From Anaerolinea sp. (GTDB taxonomy: Bacteria > Chloroflexota > Anaerolineae > Anaerolineales > Villigracilaceae), in NCBI GenBank assembly GCA_020720965.1, contig DYNS01000133.1, forward strand, positions 1 to 7,820: a stretch of DNA of 7,820 nt. Reading direction: 5' to 3'. The stretch's first letter is position 1. The number at the start of each line of letters is the position of its first letter. A model generated the notes under the pieces. It was given only the letters and a program-made list of their open reading frames with translations. It was not told where the DNA came from and made no database searches. Shown here piece after piece: positions 6,148-7,820 of the stretch. A program made the position numbers and the translations under genes.

Positions 6148-7293
6148 TTAGGGATTATGCAGGGTGAGGGTGTAACTCGCGTAGCGCAGAGGACCGCCGG
6201 AACCATCCGCATTCAGGACGATGAAATACTCCTGCCCGCCAAGCACCTTCAAAGCGACATCGTACATGCCGCAAACGAGGGTGGTCGTCTCCGGCACGGG
6301 GATTCCATCCTTCTCCAGGTGGGCGGTGATGCCGCCGTTGCCGCTGCAATCCAGGCGAGCGTAGATATAACCGGCTTCCGGGCTGGGCAGGTAGGGGGTA
6401 AAGGCAACCCAATCCGCGTTGTCGCCGGTAGGCGCAGAAAGGTCGCTGGCAAAGGTGAGAGTCCGCGCCCCATCCGGCGAGAAAACCAGCCTCACCCCAG
6501 GGTTCGACTCGCTATCTCCATCCGCCCCGGCTTGCGAGAAAGCGGTAGGCGTAACCGTCACCTCGCCAGGGTTGGGCGCGGAGGTGGGAGCAAAGAGAAG
6601 CTTGCCTTCGTTATCAAAATAGGGCAGCCCTTGCAAATTCTCCGCGCTGGCATAGGCGGCGGCAACCCAACCAACCCCCTCCGGCGCGGAGGGGTAAGCA
6701 ATTTGCAGCCAGGTATCGGTCTGGTTACGCCCGGTCAGGTTCACCACCGTGCCAGCCGCCAACATCCCCAAAGAAGAAAAAGCGGAAGAAGGACCCGCCC
6801 GGACATTAATCTCATGCGTAAGGGTGGCGGTCTGCGCCCGAGGGGTGGGGGTACTGTTGACCGGCACAGAGACCGCCTGAGCCGCCTCCACCACTGGCAG
6901 CGCATCCACATCCCCTTCGGTTTGCAGGTACTGCCTCAGCGCCCAGCCCGTGTTGGGGCTTCCCGGCGGATAAATGACCAGGAGCCAATCCCCGGCGGCG
7001 TTCTTGCCCACCGCCGTAACCGCGTTGCCAAACTCTAACATTCCTAAAGAGTTGGCGCTGGCATTGGGCGCGGCGCGGACATTCAACTGCGCCGAAGCCG
7101 AAGCCGAAACCGGCGCAAAAGTGGGGGTGATGGTGGGGGGCGCAGGAGTGACACTGGGACGGGGCGTAAGCGTGGGAACAAGGGTGGCAGTGTAAAACGG
7201 CAGAGGCGTAAGAGTGGGAGTGGCTTGCGCGGTGGGTGCGGCGCAGCCCGTGAGCAAAAGAAAAACAAGAGAGAAAAAGGTGTATCGCAACAT
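6148..7293 (-). CDS. Secreted lipoprotein with two SH3-like domains
   Basis: The 381-residue protein begins with a lipoprotein signal peptide: hydrophobic residues 5-14, then the lipobox LLTGC with C17 as the expected lipidated residue. Next comes a Thr/Pro-rich linker (about 18-62). Two bacterial SH3-like domains follow, at about 68-123 and 160-214; they share NVRA-P, SLGML and a conserved W near the end (GWALRQY and GWVAAAY), and are separated by a second Thr/Pro stretch. The C-terminal region (265-381) looks beta-rich, with C316 and C341 as a possible disulphide, and does not match a family I can name. SH3-like domains of this kind commonly bind cell-wall peptides or other envelope ligands; the ligand here is unknown. 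No catalytic domain is visible. No Shine-Dalgarno precedes the ATG; a TAAAAT hexamer 7 bases upstream suggests a leaderless mRNA. It appears to be monocistronic, ending at the shared terminator. Confidence 0.9.
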   Translation of the reverse strand: MLRYTFFSLVFLLLTGCAAPTAQATPTLTPLPFYTATLVPTLTPRPSVTPAPPTITPTFAPVSASASAQLNVRAAPNASANSLGMLEFGNAVTAVGKNAAGDWLLVIYPPGSPNTGWALRQYLQTEGDVDALPVVEAAQAVSVPVNSTPTPRAQTATLTHEINVRAGPSSAFSSLGMLAAGTVVNLTGRNQTDTWLQIAYPSAPEGVGWVAAAYASAENLQGLPYFDNEGKLLFAPTSAPNPGEVTVTPTAFSQAGADGDSESNPGVRLVFSPDGARTLTFASDLSAPTGDNADWVAFTPYLPSPEAGYIYARLDCSGNGGITAHLEKDGIPVPETTTLVCGMYDVALKVLGGQEYFIVLNADGSGGPLRYASYTLTLHNP

Positions 7294-7300
7294 GGCATGG

Positions 7301-7306
7301 ATTTTA
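7301..7306 (-). promoter_or_regulatory. -10 element of the lipoprotein gene (leaderless candidate)
   Basis: TAAAAT on the minus strand ends 7 bases before the ATG at 7293, so transcription would begin at or next to the start codon. The -35 region is not recognisable. Confidence 0.5.
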
Positions 7307-7332
7307 ACCGCGCTTGGGACATCGTGGTAGTT

Positions 7333-7361
7333 TTGCCGGGCATGGGGAATTGTGGTTTAAT
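7333..7361 (+). promoter_or_regulatory. Promoter of tilS (leaderless candidate)
   Basis: TTGCCG (7333-7338, 4 of 6 matches to TTGACA) is followed after 17 bases by TTTAAT (7356-7361, 5 of 6 matches to TATAAT) with an extended TGG just before it. The ATG starts 7 bases after the hexamer, at the expected transcription start. No Shine-Dalgarno is present. Confidence 0.6.
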
Positions 7362-7368
7362 CCCCGGC

Positions 7369-7820
7369 ATGGAGCACCCCCCCTTCGCCTGTCCCCTGCC
7401 AAACCAAGAAACCATCCTCCTCGGCGTATCTGGCGGAGCAGATAGCCTTGCCCTGCTGTACAGCCTGCATCGGGCAGGTTTGCGCCTGCTGGTTTGCCAC
7501 TTCAATCACCTCCTGCGCCCGCAGGCAGGGCAAGACGCTGCCTTTGTGCAGCAAACCGCCCAAAACCTGGGAATCCCCTACCGGGGTGGCAGCGCCGATG
7601 TGGCGGCGCATGCCCGCGCAAACCACCAATCCATAGAGGAAGCCGCGCGGGAACTGCGCTATCGCTTTCTCTTTCAACAGGCAAGGGAAGAAGGCGCGGG
7701 CATGGTCGCAGTCGGGCACACGGCAGATGACCAGGCAGAAACCGTGCTGATGCACTTTTTACGCGGTTCCGGGCTTGCCGGACTAAAAGGAATGCAGCCC
7801 CTTAGCCTGCTACCCGCCTT
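7369..7820 (+). CDS. tilS: tRNA(Ile)-lysidine synthase (3' end outside window)
   Basis: The enzyme uses ATP and lysine to convert C34 of the CAU-anticodon isoleucine tRNA to lysidine, so that the tRNA reads AUA and is charged with isoleucine. The first 150 residues show the N-type ATP-pyrophosphatase domain: the P-loop SGGADS (21-26), HFNHLLR (44-50), the SIEEAARELRYRF segment (88-100), and GHTADDQAET (116-125) followed by FLRGSGLAGLKGM (130-142). These are characteristic of TilS. The start is the ATG directly after the candidate promoter; upstream sequence gives no better start. A run of seven C bases (7377-7383) falls in codons 3-5. The gene is divergent from the lipoprotein gene. The C-terminal substrate-binding domains lie beyond the right edge. 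Confidence 0.95.
   Translation, partial: MEHPPFACPLPNQETILLGVSGGADSLALLYSLHRAGLRLLVCHFNHLLRPQAGQDAAFVQQTAQNLGIPYRGGSADVAAHARANHQSIEEAARELRYRFLFQQAREEGAGMVAVGHTADDQAETVLMHFLRGSGLAGLKGMQPLSLLPA

Noticed and set aside
5863..7038. Plus-strand open frame of 391 codons opposite the lipoprotein gene
   Set aside because: It starts inside the small membrane protein gene, runs through the terminator hairpin and is antisense to the SH3 lipoprotein. The Arg/Gly/Pro-rich translation looks like a shadow frame.

Overview
The window looks like a chromosomal segment of a Chloroflexota bacterium, probably class Anaerolineae. This is inferred from three things: a secreted lipoprotein with a Thr/Pro-rich 'TPT' linker followed by SH3-like domains, a style common in that group; a class III cyclase with six membrane helices and a HAMP domain; and a GC-rich background (about 60% in the lines I sampled). 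No rRNA, tRNA, insertion sequence or CRISPR array is visible.

Positions 1-5659 hold a tightly packed run of five genes on the minus strand. In transcription order they are transketolase, an unrecognised 377-residue protein that is probably a restriction endonuclease, a D12-class (Dam-like) adenine DNA methyltransferase, ribose-5-phosphate isomerase B, and a membrane adenylate cyclase that runs off the left edge. The junctions are +5, -23 (or -11 with the second methyltransferase start), +15 and +11 bases, so one mRNA is likely. Transketolase and RpiB belong to the non-oxidative pentose phosphate pathway. The two genes between them form a restriction-modification-like pair that is clearly richer in A+T (about 40-48% GC in sampled lines), and they look like a foreign cassette fitted between two metabolic genes.

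Positions 5660-5785 are a divergent intergenic region. To its right lies a small three-helix membrane protein gene on the plus strand (5786-6067). A perfect 20-bp hairpin at 6092-6135 follows it and probably terminates transcription from both sides.

Positions 6148-7293 encode, on the minus strand, a lipoprotein with two SH3-like domains and an unassigned C-terminal beta-rich domain. A 75-bp divergent spacer separates it from tilS on the plus strand, which starts at 7369 and is cut by the right edge. In this spacer each gene has a -10-like hexamer exactly 7 bases before its ATG and no Shine-Dalgarno, which suggests leaderless mRNAs in both directions. The other starts in the window mostly have good Shine-Dalgarno sequences.

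The most notable observation is the restriction-modification cassette embedded without an obvious promoter of its own inside a pentose phosphate operon that ends with a cAMP-signalling gene.
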